From Alistipes sp. ZOR0009 (GTDB taxonomy: Bacteria > Bacteroidota > Bacteroidia > Bacteroidales > ZOR0009), in NCBI RefSeq assembly GCF_000798815.1, contig NZ_JTLD01000003.1:1-64000 (forward strand): a DNA stretch of 64,000 bases, given 5' to 3'. The notes under the pieces are model-generated. The model saw only the letters and a list, made by a program, of their open reading frames with translations, did no database searches and was not told where the DNA came from. The translations under genes and the position numbers were made by a program. Positions 49,201 through 57,900 of this stretch are shown here, in pieces (positions within the stretch are counted from its first letter, which is position 1; each line of letters begins with the position of its first letter).

Positions 49201-51529
49201 TGGAACAAAGTGGGTTGGAGTAGGGAATAAGGTGACAGAAGCCGCTAAAACCGTAGAGACGACAGCCAGTAGATCTTTGGCTGGTACTAACAAATACTAC
49301 ACCTTATCGGTGGAATCTTTACCTACGGCAACCATAAATGATGCTTCTTCTACCAAATCAGGATGTTTGTACGAGACGCCAACCGTTGTGCTTGATTTGA
49401 CAGGTAATCCAAGCTTTACCGTTGGATATAAGATTGATGAAGGGGCTACCCAAACAGTCTCCGGGATAACAGGAACTCCTTATTCCGTATCCAAAACGGG
49501 GTACCAATGGGGAGGAATAGGCGATCACACATTACGTGTTGTAAGCATTAGCGATAATGCGTTTACAGGGATCAAAGATTTTGTAAAGACTATTACCATT
49601 ACCGTAAAGGATACGCCCGATCCGGCTATTGACGGGAAAGTGACTGCTGCTAAGGGCGAGACGGTTACCTACGAGGTGCATGATAAGAAACCCTCTAGCA
49701 CCTATGTGTGGACGGTAACTAATGGTACTATTCAGGGGGCTAGTACAGGTAATACTATTACGGTAAAGTGGAGTACTACAGCTACGTCAGGAACTGTAAC
49801 TGTGAGAGAAACTAACTCGACAACAACCTGTTTTGGTGAAAAAATAGTTAATGTAGCGTTGCAGGCATCTCTTAGTCCTGCAATTGCAACCACCAATACC
49901 GATAAGCTCACCAACGCGTGTGCCAACGAGACGGTAACTTACTCTACCTCTTATGTGGCAGGACATGGATATTCTTGGAATGTTACTGGAGGAACCTTCG
50001 TTAATGCGGGTGCAGGAAACGATGCTTCTATTAAGGTTACATGGGGTTCATCTGGCGTGGGCTCTGTTAGTGTTACCGAGTCTGCGGTTGGGTTTGCTCA
50101 AGGTACCGATACAAAAAATATAACAATTCGTTCCTATCCTTCCTCGTCGCCAACGCTTACCGACATTTCGGTATGTAATGGTAGTAGCGGTGAGATAGTG
50201 ATAGGTAATCCAGAGGCTGATATATTCTACCAGCTTCAGCTCGAACCTGCAAATTCGGATGTCGGTTCGGAGATAAATTCGGCTCCGTATAAATTTGTAG
50301 TATCGCCAGCAGCAACCTCTACCTACCATGTTAGGGCTCGTAATGAGTATGGTTGTGCTGTTGTTCTGCCTGATAAAGCAACGGTTACAGTTAATGCAAA
50401 GCCAACGGCTACGCTTACGCTTTCCGATGCAGATGGCAAGATTTGTAAGGATGCCTCCATAACATTTACGGCACCAGCCGGTGAAGCAAATTACGAATTC
50501 TTTGTAGGAGGTGTTTCTAAGCAAAGTGGTGCTGCCAATACGTTTACAACAAACTCTTTAGCCGATGGGAGTAAAGTGAAAGTCTCCGTAGCCAATGCGG
50601 CTGGTTGCGTGGCAACATCTAGCGAATCAACCATTACGGTGATGAACCCAGCTGGAGCCCCTTCTGATATTACAGGAGTAGCAACCGTGGGTACTCTTCC
50701 TAAATCGGAGGTGTATACGTCAGGAGGACTAACAGCCCCGAATACTTACCGATGGGAAGTTTCTCCGGCAGGTTTTGGAACAGTAGGCGCAAATGGTGGC
50801 GATAGCTTCTCGGTTAATTGGACAACGTCGGGTAACTATCTTGTTAAGGTATTTGGAACTAACGAAGGTTGTGGCGATGGTGGATCAAAGCAGCTTGTGG
50901 TGAACGTGGGCTTGCCCGCCAAACCCGTAACACCTACCACTACAACCAACCCAATTTGTCAGGGTACGGCTAGTAGTACGGTGAGCATTTCGGCTGCTCC
51001 GGCAGGTGCCGATGCCAACTTGTATGTATGGACGCTGACCCCTGCTACTGCTGGTACTATTACCGGAACAACAGCTAGCGCAACTATAGCCTGGGATGCG
51101 GCCTACGCTGGCGATGCTAAGGTAGATGTTACGGCTAAGAATGGAACTGGAGCAGGGCCAACTTCTGATGTGCTTACAATAACCGTAAAGCCAGCTCCTG
51201 CGGTAGCTTGGGATGCGGCTAACGTCTACAAAGGATGCGCTGATGGTACAACTGTTCTTACCTTGACTAATTCTACCTATCCCACCTATACTTGGAGTGT
51301 GCAGGATAATATTGGCGGGTTTACGCCAACCAACAGCTACCAGCCTACCATTACGTGGCTCTCTAATGGGGCTATCTTTGGTGCGGGCGTAGTGCAGGTA
51401 AGCAAGAATGTTACCGTAGTGGTAACGGGTACCAACGGATGTACAACAACATTAACAAAGAGCGTAACGGTATACCGTCGTCCCGTAACAGGGCCGCCCT
51501 ACCATATAGGGAATAATATTGCTAAGTAG
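40289..51529 (+). CDS. Giant exported multi-module surface protein B (3746 aa)
   Basis: The start MLAMGKG is shared with A; the signal core ends in SVGWG|Q. Unlike A and C, the mature N-terminus carries an extra pair of domains: a lectin-like/choice-of-anchor sandwich (about residues 34-180) and a GEVED domain (about 182-322). Four super-modules follow, opened by YYS...W phrases near 41270, 42515, 45440 and 48047, with the same HNFG, GDFTAG and NDGYLSTRES blocks as A. Ig/PKD-like domains run from about 49330 to the end. The last domain carries GCADGTTVL, YTWSV and NGC and then the tail TGPPYHIGNNIAK. GEVED and anchor-J-type domains are commonly found on secreted Bacteroidota glycoproteins, which supports export to the surface. 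No catalytic motif was seen. Confidence 0.9.
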   Translation: MLAMGKGYTISAIDRRLRILLLFFVLLAPSVGWGQVTGMAWFQFENDLNSTYNIGNPTMSKSGSSWRYVAGYSGRGYESSGDGDYLDITISTVGYKNISVRWAARSQSASPNNNSLILSTNNGSTWNSSAYTHVLANYYNSLPRISLDNSYSDNPNVIIRILHSRKSGWSRIDDVIIEGEPKYCSATATDTRYEHISNVQLGAISNTSGRSGYTDFTALSTDVLVGVNNTLTVTNGQGYNSDACSVWIDWNDDGDFTGADELIGTTPSGKGPYTLNFSTPIGTTPGKKRVRIMIFDTSGGFSDPCASFTYGEVEDYTVNVLPAVTYYSRGGDPTLLSSWSLNRTGAIASPPNFTNPNQVFVVQQNSTITASSAWNISGANTKLQLEDGATLTANAAVTLSSNTTLQLDANSTYAHNNTGNAATTFFNAGTEVIDPTSTVKYGYAGAQNVAAATYGNLTIAGGGAKTLQGSAEVRGTLDLQQGALALGGNLLTLSGDVTRTGAASGTITGGATSNLAIGGSGSLGTLFFTAGAQTLNNLTLNRTTSGVAMLGTPLTINGTLTLTSGKLQLGNNDLTIANSSSSAITGGPFSANNMVETNGTGSLVKAGAAVNDFRITYPVGNGNVYSPMVLSTLTGTVAPGATLKVRSEANAAADIPGATPLNRNWVTASTGISGTIQAGVNFDYDAGDVPAGVTATDYKFLYKPSAWGVPGGTVTNSGSELSASAATSLTAVWSASVTPPEIFYSFQSGKWNDPDSWTYDPSGTVNPGAGVPGAGDMVHIIKGDVITTEVDGIVVKELDIRDGSVDLKATSGHNFGTVYGTGILRLTSNTFPGGDFSQFDSATGGTTEFYGSAADFIFPKMTFNNLIVNLDNTTSKRIVAGTNNALFTINGSLTVKKGIFQIGTDGGTNTSAKVVVDVKKDITVESVGTIKVGTTKIHDGSVPGSGYAGGSLVPRYYDVYHKVYIGGNLYNKGGVVKFISDNITYPTYTWLAAEGAASVRFYGLSNALLQCDGQTDFYNLIMDKGSDQTYELNVSAKQYWHFRLFGCNAWGGFGAGANPEIRKALWIKNGTVRLTGSVTIPSLVEGRPNPSTPNSGDPNQDYFIPANGALVLDGSDVVVITTADDYREVNAAYNLSMPSNQCGIQYHGGDPTSFSIYGTMRVNDGYLSTRESGGLIFWPVVSGVMEINGGFVDAKQLRSADGNAGIASYIQTGGVFQLRGQYEISTAGINTGARNALKVANSFTGNTNQTGLQDTRGTFNIESANNVFTMTGGEIRLYKSIGDSDQGGVYDNMSTNYTVTGGTVRIISDNAERKRIGSYPPIYNLVISKSNSNAGYAEIDTRAGSLPLTVLNDLTIENNARLNNTNTSLTVGHDFTLGTGAIFDNRTAALNFNGNGAQVFDIKGRFYNNGTADQGVQDVTLSNKSNLTIQSNGLLVRNSLTISPECVLNDNGQTVTVRGNITNSGLHQSNGAGSITLDNNSVQQIGGSGDGAFGNLFINKSGGSVSLTSNIAVNGDLRLATNTSSLNISSYNLKLGNTSNVYSTMAGTTQTFDANRMIVTGGLGSDGGVTRTWGATGTFLYPVGTTGKYRPATLTFNSAPTAWGDVTVRPVASRHKLLPGANSALTYYWSVSSNGVAGLPSNAVSWKFDYSNGFVVADLGGGAEANYEARIYNPVTWEQKGVSTVNETNHYIELPGYSKVNGDFVACLSTLGNTVPAYYSNPTLLNGGVYRWEDKENWTTDEARTTPAASAPAAGALVVIGGSSMNHTITATASGKTTGGLIIYKNSTLDIGTTNGHNFGDAEGESVGGQGTLRIASNYFPAGDFGAFLNTGGGIVEYYTTTGSLNLNAASIKNTYNRLVLNPTQAAHSITVSKSPLTTNENLETKGPGAALISVSSTVKGDLNVQEGRMSITAAVPITVNNDVNVSAGATFNVTAGTSGSLTIYGNLKNDGTFDMNGSGVYAPVYFKGTENKTISGGGATTDFYTLTVDKGSDQTPILEVAGINISFANLAQALFINNGTFKVSSSQALSLTTTSDFVIPTSGCLTNNGATLTIGNTGANGLRLLGKFENLSGTTNIGKDIEYASAGLPEFSMAGGAVNVNGQVRRNTSNTVGSLKYTQSGGDLLVRGVGVTSSRGVFELLNNSIYNTSGGTITLQAAAGGTMGDVYINPTSSTVTGGTWLLGNGATASNSNFMLYSSVPLWSLEVNDATRPKSVQLNSVPLELKGDLVIDAGNTFRADDLDVTIGGSLINSNTNAAVGINQGGYQASSSATSVQNTTLKGGAGAITGVAGNLTNFANLIVEKTSLALNPNTSIRVNGNFTHKSGTIQDGSNYIDIAGNIETSGVVQSASTSGGVRMVGAAVQSISDYDGKPGATFGNFTIDNSAGRVDLMDNLTINKKLSFVTGIFNIAGKELTLGAASTIEGASKTAYITTNGVNFDLGVVKNYAIGNNTFTYPIGVAGKYTPVTIGINELSKAGAVRIKPLNEKHPNLVGATDDQLNYYWKIDATGFQNYTANMVFNYLQTDVSGNETAYVGGRYYNGNWNPSLGIAGAVNAGANTITLSNQATVVGDFTAGESPNFDDQHVYYSRVVNGFWDDPNSWRLDSPSGPTATVAPNGNQVIIQNNHTITIRNNKEGATYSLEVQEGGTLDLGKTWGHNFRVLRGGGTVKVTASDDGQFKWVACDASEFVANTTATFVFTGAGQFEDEYSTLPNVVFNGAGVKLHDRSPLTVRQNLTIDAGTFVKTYIAGQSSKNYYLHIYGNWTNNVGLSGFDESKVGIINFVGDKPQVLKSTADESFYTLQVSKTGDKLTLDAKTIVVWNLLMYSGVIKSFPTKELFHFYTSPIMYPAVPAICYVDGPMQKRLLNGTTFEFPIGKDGRVGKTTVNAITQTTSPGIWEAEYYNASPSTNTPSLDPKSLQAPLETVSNDEYWRIKGPAGGQSNVKLRWDASSAVVPLGVTSRQKLRVAEWDGTKWVGVGNKVTEAAKTVETTASRSLAGTNKYYTLSVESLPTATINDASSTKSGCLYETPTVVLDLTGNPSFTVGYKIDEGATQTVSGITGTPYSVSKTGYQWGGIGDHTLRVVSISDNAFTGIKDFVKTITITVKDTPDPAIDGKVTAAKGETVTYEVHDKKPSSTYVWTVTNGTIQGASTGNTITVKWSTTATSGTVTVRETNSTTTCFGEKIVNVALQASLSPAIATTNTDKLTNACANETVTYSTSYVAGHGYSWNVTGGTFVNAGAGNDASIKVTWGSSGVGSVSVTESAVGFAQGTDTKNITIRSYPSSSPTLTDISVCNGSSGEIVIGNPEADIFYQLQLEPANSDVGSEINSAPYKFVVSPAATSTYHVRARNEYGCAVVLPDKATVTVNAKPTATLTLSDADGKICKDASITFTAPAGEANYEFFVGGVSKQSGAANTFTTNSLADGSKVKVSVANAAGCVATSSESTITVMNPAGAPSDITGVATVGTLPKSEVYTSGGLTAPNTYRWEVSPAGFGTVGANGGDSFSVNWTTSGNYLVKVFGTNEGCGDGGSKQLVVNVGLPAKPVTPTTTTNPICQGTASSTVSISAAPAGADANLYVWTLTPATAGTITGTTASATIAWDAAYAGDAKVDVTAKNGTGAGPTSDVLTITVKPAPAVAWDAANVYKGCADGTTVLTLTNSTYPTYTWSVQDNIGGFTPTNSYQPTITWLSNGAIFGAGVVQVSKNVTVVVTGTNGCTTTLTKSVTVYRRPVTGPPYHIGNNIAK
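40833..41256 (+). other. GEVED domain in giant protein B
   Basis: Begins after KYCSAT and ends YGEVEDYTVNVLP. It contains the family core VWIDWNDDGDFTGADELIG and KRVRIMIFD. Neither A nor C has this domain, so the N-terminal adapter of B was gained or lost separately. Confidence 0.85.
51476..51529 (+). other. Conserved C-terminal tail of giant protein B
   Basis: Encodes RRPVTGPPYHIGNNIAK and the stop. Compared with A and C most codons differ by synonymous changes. Confidence 0.9.
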
Positions 51530-51533
51530 CGCT

Positions 51534-51562
51534 AAGGGCATCTCGAAGGAGGTGCCCTTTTT
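51534..51562 (+). terminator. Terminator of giant gene B
   Basis: Stem AAGGGCATCT / AGGTGCCCTT (one G-U) then TTTTTG. Confidence 0.85.
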
Positions 51563-51789
51563 GTTTCTACCTCCTTGTGCAGCTACTTTTGTGCTTACGA
51601 ATGTGCAGGTGTAGCCTGCGCGATGTGTGAATAAGTACTGCACTGATAGTGTGCCGATGTTGCTTTTAGCATTGGTGAGCGGCCGTTTTTGGAGGAAAAC
51701 AGGTGAAGAGGAATGTGTTGTGGAGATTCCTTTTGCACTTGATTGAGAGGACTGCTGCAAATAAGTTGAAGTTCTTTTTGGGTGAATGG

Positions 51790-51938
51790 CAAAAAAAGTT
51801 AATATTTGTAGTTGTGCAGGGATCGTGTTGTAGGATCGTGCTGTAGATTTGATTTAGTGTAGAAGAGATGGTGTAGAAATACCCTGCCTGCGACTAGCTC
51901 GCAGCTGCTATGTAACGTACGCTACATTCAACATACCA
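51790..51938 (+). promoter_or_regulatory. Partly conserved leader of giant gene C
   Basis: CAAAAAAAGTTAATATTTGT and GATCGTGTTGTAGGATCGTGCTG match the first part of the A/B leaders, so a promoter-like element is likely there. The rest has diverged, and the start codon context is CCAATGGCTATGGGTAAGGG. The interval 51563-51789 shows nothing else. Confidence 0.65.
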
Positions 51939-54900
51939 ATGGCTATGGGTAAGGGATCTCTATCTACCATTCTGCAACGCGCAGCGCTTGCTGCTATTCT
52001 TCTATTTGTTGTGCTGCTACCCAATCGGGGCTGGGGGCAAAAGACTTACTACTCCTATAAAAATGGCGATTGGAATTCGGTTAATACTTGGACGCTAGAC
52101 CCAACTGGGACAACGCCCATAGGTGCTGCCATTCCAACTTTGGCTGATAATGTGGTTATTCGTAATGGCGACGTGATCTCTTTCACTACTGGCAATTCCA
52201 TTAAAGCGAAAGTCATCGAAGTGGAGAATGGTGCAGTTCTTGATCTTGGAAACACTACAGGACATACTCTTGGGGATGTAAATGGTAAAGGGTTGCTGCG
52301 CATCTCCTCTACCACGCTGCCCTCATTTGGGAATGGAAACTTTAATAGCGCAGGCGGTGGAACGGTGGAGGTATATGCTAGCGCTAGTATTACCTTAACA
52401 GCTGCAGTCACCTATAACAACCTTATTCTGAACTTTACTAACTCGACAAATAAGCTGATTATTGGAGGAACTAGCTCCTATAATTTTACGGTTAATGGAG
52501 ATTTGACCATAAAACAAGGAGGATTGCAGATTAATAATGGTAGTGATTATGCTAAGACTTTAGTGGTTGATGGAAATGTAACGGTATTCTCGGCTGGATC
52601 TATATCTGTAGGAAATAATAACTCTTACATTGATCCTATAAACAAGGTTATATTAAAGAGTGACCTTATAAATAATGGGGGGAATGTGACTTTCTATTCG
52701 GAATATTATTTCTATCAAAATAGTGCCACCGTTACTTTTAACAACCCATCCAAAGATCAGCTGTTGCAATGTAATGGCACTACCAAGTTCTGGAAACTAG
52801 TAGTAGATAAAGGTGTAGACGATACCTATATGCTGGATGTGCAGGCTAACGCTGCTGGTAATTTTACTATTGATGGGAGTTTTGATGGAGATGTCCCTAA
52901 TCCTGACGAACCTGGTAGTTTGAGAAACAATAAGGCTCTAGAAATCTATGCAGGAACATTGCGTTTAGGTCAAAATATTTCGTTACCTGGAATTGCTACA
53001 AATGGGAATGTTTTTGCAATTGATAGTGATGCTCAACTTTGGCTGGATGGGGCAACAGTGGCAACTATTGATGTAGGGAGGGCTAGTGATGAGTGTGTGA
53101 TTATATATGGTAAACTTAAAATAACTGGAAATAGTACCTTTTCTTCCCTAGGCAGCGAAGGCATAATTATTCGAGGTGCTGGTATTTATGAGCAAAGTGG
53201 TGGTGATGCTACCGCAGGCGTATTTCGTACATCTGCAAGAGGAGAACTCGGGTTGCATAGAGGTGGTGTGATTATGAATGGTGGTAGGCTTACTATTACA
53301 GGAAATGTTAAAGCAGGGCAATATGCCGCGTTTACCCTTCCTTACCCCAACAATATCTTTCAAATGAGTGGAGATGCGGTGCTTGATATAAAGGCTTCTA
53401 CTAGCAGTAGTGAAGTTGGTGGTGGTCGTAGCATATTGCTAAGCATGGATCCTAAGAATGCTAGCTTAACAGGAGGTATGGTTATTATTAGTGCAGATAA
53501 CCGTAATGCAGGTATTGTTTCGAAGGTGCCTTTCTATAACTTAAGTTTATTGGGGAATTCTAATAATGGCCGTAACATTTCATTGAGTAACTATGCCGGT
53601 TATAATCCAGGAGGAACGGATGCTCCGATGGCAGCGGTAGCAGTACAACCTCTAGAGGTTTTAAATAATTTAGTAGTGCAAAAAGTTGGTGGTACAGGAA
53701 GTCTTGCGTTCAATGCAAACAACCAAGATGTAATCGTTGGTGGGGATATGCTTATAAGCGCAAATGCCACCTACACCCCAGGCACAAATACCACCCGCTT
53801 TAATGGTAGTAGGGCACAAACCTACACCAACAACGGTACCGCCAATCTAAATAACGTGGAGCTGGTGGGGGGGAGTACCTACCTTACCACCAAAACAGAT
53901 ATGCAGGTAAACGGAAACTTAACTATTGGTGAGGGTACTACGCTATATGACGAGGGTAAGACGGTTACAGTTGCTGGAAATATCTATAATAGCGGAAAGC
54001 ATATAAGCACTGGTAGCGGAAGCATTAACATGTCGGGTAGCGGTAAAACGATTGGAGGTTCGGGTAACGGTGTATTTGGTGTGCTTAAGCTCACCAATGG
54101 GAATGCAACGCTTGCCGCCAACCAACGGTTCGATGGTAGCGTTTCGGCATTACGTCTTGTTAGTGGTCTTTTGGATATTGGTTCTTATAGGCTAACCTTA
54201 GGGACCTATGCATCGGTATTTAGCGATAACGGTACGGGAACTGCATTTTCGGCAGCTAAGATGATTCGAACGAGTGGACTACTCTCCGATGAGGGTGTTG
54301 TAAAGGATTACAGTGGGAGGACAGATACCGATCCCTATCCCTATTTGTTTACTTACCCAGTAGGTTTTGGTAGCAGCTACCATCCGGCAACGCTTAGGCT
54401 TAACATTAAACCTGGTCAACTTGGTCTGGTTACTGTAAAACCGGTTAGCGGAGCTCATCCGCTAGTCGATGCAACGAAAAGTTTGGCTTGCTACTGGAAA
54501 ACAAATACTACTAACTTTTTGGGACTTAATGCTGACTGGTTGTTTAATTACATACCATCTACAGATGTTAAGCCTGCTGCTACCAATGAGAAAGACTATA
54601 TAGGAGCAATATTTAGAGGCGATAGGTGGATAACCGACCCATCGGTTGTTACGGTTGATAAGACTAACCATAACGTAACCTCTACCAACCAGCCGCAAAT
54701 TGAAGGAGAATATACCGCAGGCTTGTTGGAAGCATTTGCGGCACCTAAGATATACTTTAGCATTATCTCCACCGGCAATTGGAATTCTCCCAGCACTTGG
54801 TCTACCACTCCTGGAGGTGCAGCAGGAGCTACTATTCCTGATGCCAGCTCTATTGTGGTGGTTAGCGATACTCATACAGTAACGATTCCTGCTACAGTTA

Positions 54901-57900
54901 ATGCTTCCTGTAAGCGCCTAATCATAAAACCAGGGGCAACCCTCGATGTTAAGATTCCGGAGGCAACAGTAACCCGTAGCTTTGGCTACCTAGCCGACCA
55001 ATCGCAAGGTGGTGGTGGTACTCTTAAGGTGGAGCTAGCTGCTGCAACAACTTTGCCTGGTGGAGATTTCTCTGACTTTTGTGGAACCAATGGAGGTACA
55101 GTGGAGTACTATGGGGCTGAATCGAGAACATTGCCTGCAGCTCCTCAAGGTACGTACTATAATTTGGTGTTGTCGCCAGAGATTAGAACGCGATACTCCT
55201 TTCAAAGTGGGCAAAATACCATTTATAATGATTTAATCTGCACTGGAAAAGACCTAACCAGTGAGATGGCTACAGCTACAGCCTCCACTAATATTTCGGT
55301 AGGAGGTAATTTGTTGTTAAGGAAGGGGGCCTTTTATTTTTGGAATACAGGAGCACATAAGTTGGAGGTAGGGAAAGATGTGTTGGTAGATGCAAGTGCT
55401 AACTTTAGGGTTACAGGTGGATCGGGGCATGCTATTTCTATAGGAGAAAACCTTAGGGCTGATGGATCTTTCGATGCTAGCTATGCAACAACAACGTTTA
55501 AGGGAATCGTATCCGGAGTGGTTTCTGGAAGTAGCAATGTTACCATAAAAGATTTGGTGGTTGATAAGGGCGTGTCAGCATCAACAAAGTTAACCATAAG
55601 CAATGGCAATACTACCATAAATGGCTCTACTAGCCTGTTGAACGGAGAACTTCTAGTGAGCGGAGGGGCGACCTTAAATGTTAACCATCCAACAGGTGGT
55701 GGATTTATTATACCATCAACGGCGGCTCTTACGGTTGATAGCCCTTTGGCAAAGGTTACTGTTAATAGTAATGCTTACGGTAACGATGGAGATATCCTGC
55801 TGTTTGGGGCGTTGGGAGTTAAGCTGGGTAACCTGTATGTTGGACCAGAAGGTGGTGGACATAACTATGATATTGAAGTAGGAGCAAGTGGTGTACCTAC
55901 TATTAGAGTTGATGGCGGTAACCTCTACGTAGGGGGGCAGATACGCCGAAGCGTTGCCCAGTTTGTAGGATCGTTGCGCTACTACCAGGGCGGTGGTACG
56001 GTTCATATTTTGGGAAAGAATCAAAATGATAGTCCCAACTATTCTCTATCTACATTTAGGAATAATCAAAGAGCAAAGTTTGAGGTACTCAATGTAGGTT
56101 CTGTATTTAGCATGACCGGGGGAACACTCCGAATTGCAGAAGGAGGCGGGAATAATTTTGGAGATCTGTATGTTGAACCAGAATCAGCGACGGTTACAGG
56201 TGGTGTCGTGGAGTTAGGGGCATCGAGTTCTAGTAGTAAAGATATTCGTCTTTCGGCATCCTGTCTTCTTCCATCTGTGGTGGTTGGGGGGAGCATTACT
56301 GCTACAAATACCATTTATCCGTTACAGATACTAAATGACTTGACTATTGTATCTAGCGGTAGGTTTAAAGCGAATGGTCTTGATCTAACAATAGGCCGAT
56401 CGTTATTTAACTATCAGCCGAACGATGGGTTTCAGCATGGAGCAGCTGCTGGTGCTACCCAAACCACCACATTTAGAGGTGGTGGTGATGGACAAATAGT
56501 AGGCACATCAGGAAGCAATGTGACTTTTTCGACTCTTGTAGTGAATAAGCCAGGTGCAAAATTAGCATTGGGTACTACTTCGAATGTACTTGTCGAAAAA
56601 ATGCTAGATCTATCGGCAGGTACGCTTCAGGATAAGGGCAATACAATTACCGTTAAGGGTGATATGAAGAATACCGCAGTGCATGAGAGCGATGCCAATA
56701 GTGCTACCGGTATTGTATTTGATGGTGCTATTGCTTATGGGACAACTCAGGTAGCGCAGCGTATTTGGAGCGACGTTAAGGGGGGATTTGGTAATGTCAC
56801 CATAAATAATGCAACGGGAGTAACCTTTGATGATGAGTTTGCGATTAATAACCGTCTTACTTTTGTAAAAGGTATTTTGAATATTGATGAAAACCTTTTG
56901 CGTCTTGGTGTTAATTCGGAAATTCAAGGTGCTGGCGGTGGCAAGTATATCATGACAAACGGTATTTATCGAGACAAAGGAGTCGAGAAGGTATTTCCCA
57001 AATCTATGGGCATAGTCACTTTTCTATACCCCCTTGGAGTTGCAGGAGGGAAGTATACGCCATCAACCATAACGTTGAGCAATAACAATACCGATGGAGG
57101 TAGCATTCGGGTCTTGCCTATAAACTCGGAGCATCCGATGCTTGTTGATCCAGCCAACAAGAAAAACAACTTGGACTATTACTGGATTGTGGAACCTTCG
57201 TTGAACTTGACTGGCTACACATCGACTATGAAATTTACTTACGTAAGTAATTTGGCGTGGAGTTCAGATTCTAAGGTAGGACGATTTATTACGGATAACT
57301 GGTACCCATTAGGAGGTATTACAGATGCAGCAATCGATGCAAGCAGTAAAACTTTCACTATATCGAATAAGGATTACCTAAGAGGGGAGTACACAATTGC
57401 CCATCAAGAAAACTTATTTGGTAAGCCTGTCTACTATTCTAATGTAAATAGTGGAAACTGGGAGGATAAAAATTCATGGCTGATAAAGAAGCCAGAAGAT
57501 CTAGATGTGCCTGCGAACTATACTTTACCTACTAGTGGTCCAAATGGTCATAGGGTGATAATTAAATCAGGTCATACTATTACAATTACACAGAATAATA
57601 GGCAGGCCTATAGTTTGGAACTTAATGGTACGCTAAACCTGCAGGATAAGATTTACCATGACTTTAGAAGGTTGACAGGGAGTGGTACGCTAATGATTGC
57701 GGCCTATAACGGGCAGTTCCTTCCTCCAGGTGGTGATCTTACCGCCTTTACCAATCAGTCGGCTTCTACCATAGAACTTAATGGGGCAGGTACGCTAGAT
57801 GCTCGTTTTACGGAGTTTCCAAATCTTAACTTTACAGGGTTAGGAGACAAGGTTATTCCGCTTTCGCTAAACTCGCGTTACCATACTGTTTACGGTAATC

